From: Trueperaceae bacterium
GTDB taxonomy: Bacteria; Deinococcota; Deinococci; Deinococcales; Trueperaceae
Assembly: GCA_011390455.1 (NCBI GenBank)
Contig: JAABSI010000023.1
Location: 1-35,327, forward strand
Length of the DNA stretch: 35,327 bases
Direction: 5' to 3'
Shown here piece by piece: positions 33,389 to 35,327 of this stretch. A program made the translations under genes and the position numbers. Each line of letters begins with the position of its first letter. The stretch's first letter is position 1. The notes beneath the pieces were generated by a model that worked only from the letters and a program-made list of their open reading frames with translations, did no database searches and was not told the origin of the DNA.

Positions 33389-35307
33389 GCGGGTGCCTTC
33401 GCTCTGAGCGTCCGGTCGCGGAGCAGCAGCAGCGCGACCTCACCCTCGCCGGTCGCCGCCACGAGGACGCCGCCCGGCACCGACTCCACGGCGACCGTGC
33501 TGAAGGCGCCCACCACCTGCCCCGGGAGCATCACCACCAACTGCTCGGTCGAGCCGCGGCCGCGGCTGCGGTAGCGCCGGACGGTGAGCCGGAGCGGCCC
33601 GACGTCGGCCGTGACGGGCTCCTCGCCGACCGCGCACGCGACGCCGTCCGCGAGCTCCTCGCGCTCGAGCAGCGCCGCCAGGTCGCCCGGTTCCACGCTC
33701 ATCGCCGTCTGCATGCGTTGCACGAGCCCCAGCACCGCGTTGTCCTCGAGCTCGGTCCCGGTCGCCTTGGCCGCGCCGCGCACGAGCCCTTCGAGCGCCT
33801 GACGTCGGTTGGGGGCGCCGGCGGTCACCGCGGTGGCCGCCTGCAGCGCACGCGCGACGACGTCGGTCGGGGCGCCGCCCACGACGTTGGCGATCGCGCC
33901 GAGCACCGTGAGGAACGCGGCGTGGCGCTCGTGGGTCGACACGTGGGCGACGACCAGCGCCTCCGCCAGCCGGGCGGCCACGGAACGACCGCCGTCGCGC
34001 CAACGGACGTGCACGTACTCGCCTTCGCGGTCCACCCGGACCTCGCCTCGGCCGACCGGTACGACCATCGAGGCCTCCAGGGGATGCGCCTCGTCGTTCA
34101 CGAAGAGCGTGCGGCTGTCGCCCGAACCCATGACTGCGATCACGTGACCTCCTAGCGTGAAGCGCACGGGCCCGACCATGCGCAGCGTGAGCGCCTCGGC
34201 ACCGCGCGGTACGCGCTCCCACCTGAGCGCGGGCGAGACCGCGAACAGCACCCCGCCGGCGAGCCGGCGCGGAGCGGCGCCCCCGCCCACCCGCGCCGGG
34301 AGGTTGGGCTCCAAGCGCTCGAACAGCAACCGGATCGCCTCCACGTTGCGCTCGGCGTCGCGCTGGAACGACTGCCGCTGCTGCCGTTCGAAGGAGAGCG
34401 CCTCGTTCAGTCGGGCTTCGAGGTCGTTGCGCAGGACGGACCGCTGCGCCTCGGGCAAGCGCTCCTTGGCGAGCTCCTGGATCGCCGTGCGCAGCTCGCT
34501 GGTCGTCGGCCCCTTGCGCTCGAGGGGCGAGAGCTTCCCTGCGTAGGGATCCTGCGCCACCCGCAGGGCGACCTGCCGGACGAAATCGAACGCCTGGGCT
34601 TCGGGCACGTCCAGCTGCGGGAAGCGTCCGTCGGGTCGACCGAGCGTCAGGATCAACTCCACCAGGTCGCGCCCGACCTCGGCCAGGCTGTCGAGGTCGG
34701 ACAGCGAGATGAGCGGGTCGCGCCGTTCGGGGATCGGCTCGACGACCTTGAACGACCGCACCGAGGCCGCCTGCGGGGCCTCGACGGTCCCGGCGTGGCG
34801 TTGCAGGTTGCGGACCGTGGCGTACACCAACCGGGGCGTGACGCGATCGCGCTCCGCCCGCCACGCAGCGGCGAGCCGCCCGACCAAGTCGTCCAACTCC
34901 TCGCGCCCGACGCGCTCGGCGAGGTTCTGCAGCGCCCGCTGCTCCTCGCGGGCTTCGCGCGAGAGCTCGACGGGGGCAGGAACGTCGGTCTCGAGCAGCG
35001 CTTCGCCGTTGCCGTCGGGGGCGTCGCTGGTCGTGAGCATGCCGCCGCCATCGGGCATGAGGGTCAAGGCGTCGAGATCGGCGCGGCGTGCGCCCCCGCG
35101 CGTCGGCAGTTCCGCGACCGCGCGCAGCCGCCGGGCCGCCTCCTGGAAGCGCTCGCGCTCGTCCGGATCGAGCCGCGCGACCCCGCGATCGACGACGCGG
35201 TGGAGCTCCCACAACTCCGCGACGCCGCCCCGGTACTCGCGCCGGTTCGCGAGCGCGTCGATCTTGTACTCGAGCAACTCCAAGGCGACGCGCTCTAAGC
35301 TCAGCAT
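33385..35307 (-). CDS. Uncharacterised 640-residue protein
   Basis: I do not recognise it. Residues 1-75 are helical (LERVALELLEYKIDAL and REYRGGVAELWELHRV). A polar linker follows to about 110, then a long Arg/Glu-rich helical part to about 340 that could form coiled coils (QRQSFQRDAERNVEAI). Residues about 345-450 are beta-rich (RMVGPVRFTLGGHVIAVMG and MVVPVGRGEVRVDREGEY), and a further helical and beta part ends at LLLLRDRTLRAKAPA. No signal peptide or membrane segment; probably cytoplasmic. A TAAAGT box 8 nt before the ATG indicates a leaderless start. It is the first gene of a unit with phhB, but the link may be only transcriptional. Confidence 0.85.
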   Translation of the reverse strand: MLSLERVALELLEYKIDALANRREYRGGVAELWELHRVVDRGVARLDPDERERFQEAARRLRAVAELPTRGGARRADLDALTLMPDGGGMLTTSDAPDGNGEALLETDVPAPVELSREAREEQRALQNLAERVGREELDDLVGRLAAAWRAERDRVTPRLVYATVRNLQRHAGTVEAPQAASVRSFKVVEPIPERRDPLISLSDLDSLAEVGRDLVELILTLGRPDGRFPQLDVPEAQAFDFVRQVALRVAQDPYAGKLSPLERKGPTTSELRTAIQELAKERLPEAQRSVLRNDLEARLNEALSFERQQRQSFQRDAERNVEAIRLLFERLEPNLPARVGGGAAPRRLAGGVLFAVSPALRWERVPRGAEALTLRMVGPVRFTLGGHVIAVMGSGDSRTLFVNDEAHPLEASMVVPVGRGEVRVDREGEYVHVRWRDGGRSVAARLAEALVVAHVSTHERHAAFLTVLGAIANVVGGAPTDVVARALQAATAVTAGAPNRRQALEGLVRGAAKATGTELEDNAVLGLVQRMQTAMSVEPGDLAALLEREELADGVACAVGEEPVTADVGPLRLTVRRYRSRGRGSTEQLVVMLPGQVVGAFSTVAVESVPGGVLVAATGEGEVALLLLRDRTLRAKAPA

Positions 35308-35315
35308 GGACGGTC

Positions 35316-35321
35316 ACTTTA
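35316..35321 (-). promoter_or_regulatory. Leaderless-type -10 box of the 640-residue gene
   Basis: TAAAGT on the minus strand, 8 nt before the ATG at 35307. The window ends just upstream, so a -35 cannot be judged. Confidence 0.45.
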
Positions 35322-35327
35322 GCGGAG

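Overview
The window is very GC-rich bacterial chromosome with densely packed housekeeping genes on both strands. Several features suggest a member of the Deinococcota, perhaps close to Truepera: a Thermus-like long isoleucyl-tRNA synthetase, signal peptides ending in AxAQ, a RuvC with the H-x-x-D active-site ending, a trehalose synthase, and many promoters whose only clear element is a TAnnnT box 5 to 8 nt before the start codon (leaderless type). This assignment is inference. A deep Actinobacteria or Chloroflexi lineage is not excluded. I saw no IS element, prophage, CRISPR array, rRNA or tRNA.

Layout. 1-1355 (minus): 5' part of rho, with a long disordered N-terminus. 1356-2014: two interlocked promoters and a T-box leader that controls ileS. 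2015-5362: ileS. 5511-7708: gap and pgk. Overlapping pgk are a stand-alone RLAN-like gene and a RimK-like ATP-grasp ligase (7699-9266). They meet, tail to tail, a GNAT/peptidase C39 fusion that is the last gene of the minus-strand unit acd-etfB-etfA-GNAT/C39 (13397-9251). A small SCP2-domain gene diverges from acd. lysC, a 100-residue orphan and a Nudix hydrolase form a coupled minus-strand unit (15886-13804). It diverges from a ferredoxin-NADP reductase gene that is followed by ten 16-bp tandem repeats. A branched-chain amino acid ABC transporter, livK-livHMGF, occupies 23154-17609 on the minus strand and diverges from glnA. ruvC follows glnA.

25580-29149 (minus) encodes a very large GH13-like enzyme with a histone-H1-like tail. 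It diverges from treS. treS is translationally coupled to three exported proteins: a lipoprotein with a He_PIG/Ig-like domain and a cohesin-like domain, a secreted beta-rich protein, and a secreted protein that looks like a matrixin protease with every zinc ligand lost, followed by a dockerin. The window ends with phhB and a 640-residue protein of unknown function on the minus strand.

The most interesting parts are the putative surface cohesin/dockerin pair with its pseudo-metalloprotease, the split RLAN/ATP-grasp/GNAT-C39 amidoligase-type system spread over two convergent operons, the translational T-box of ileS, and the odd GH13 enzyme.
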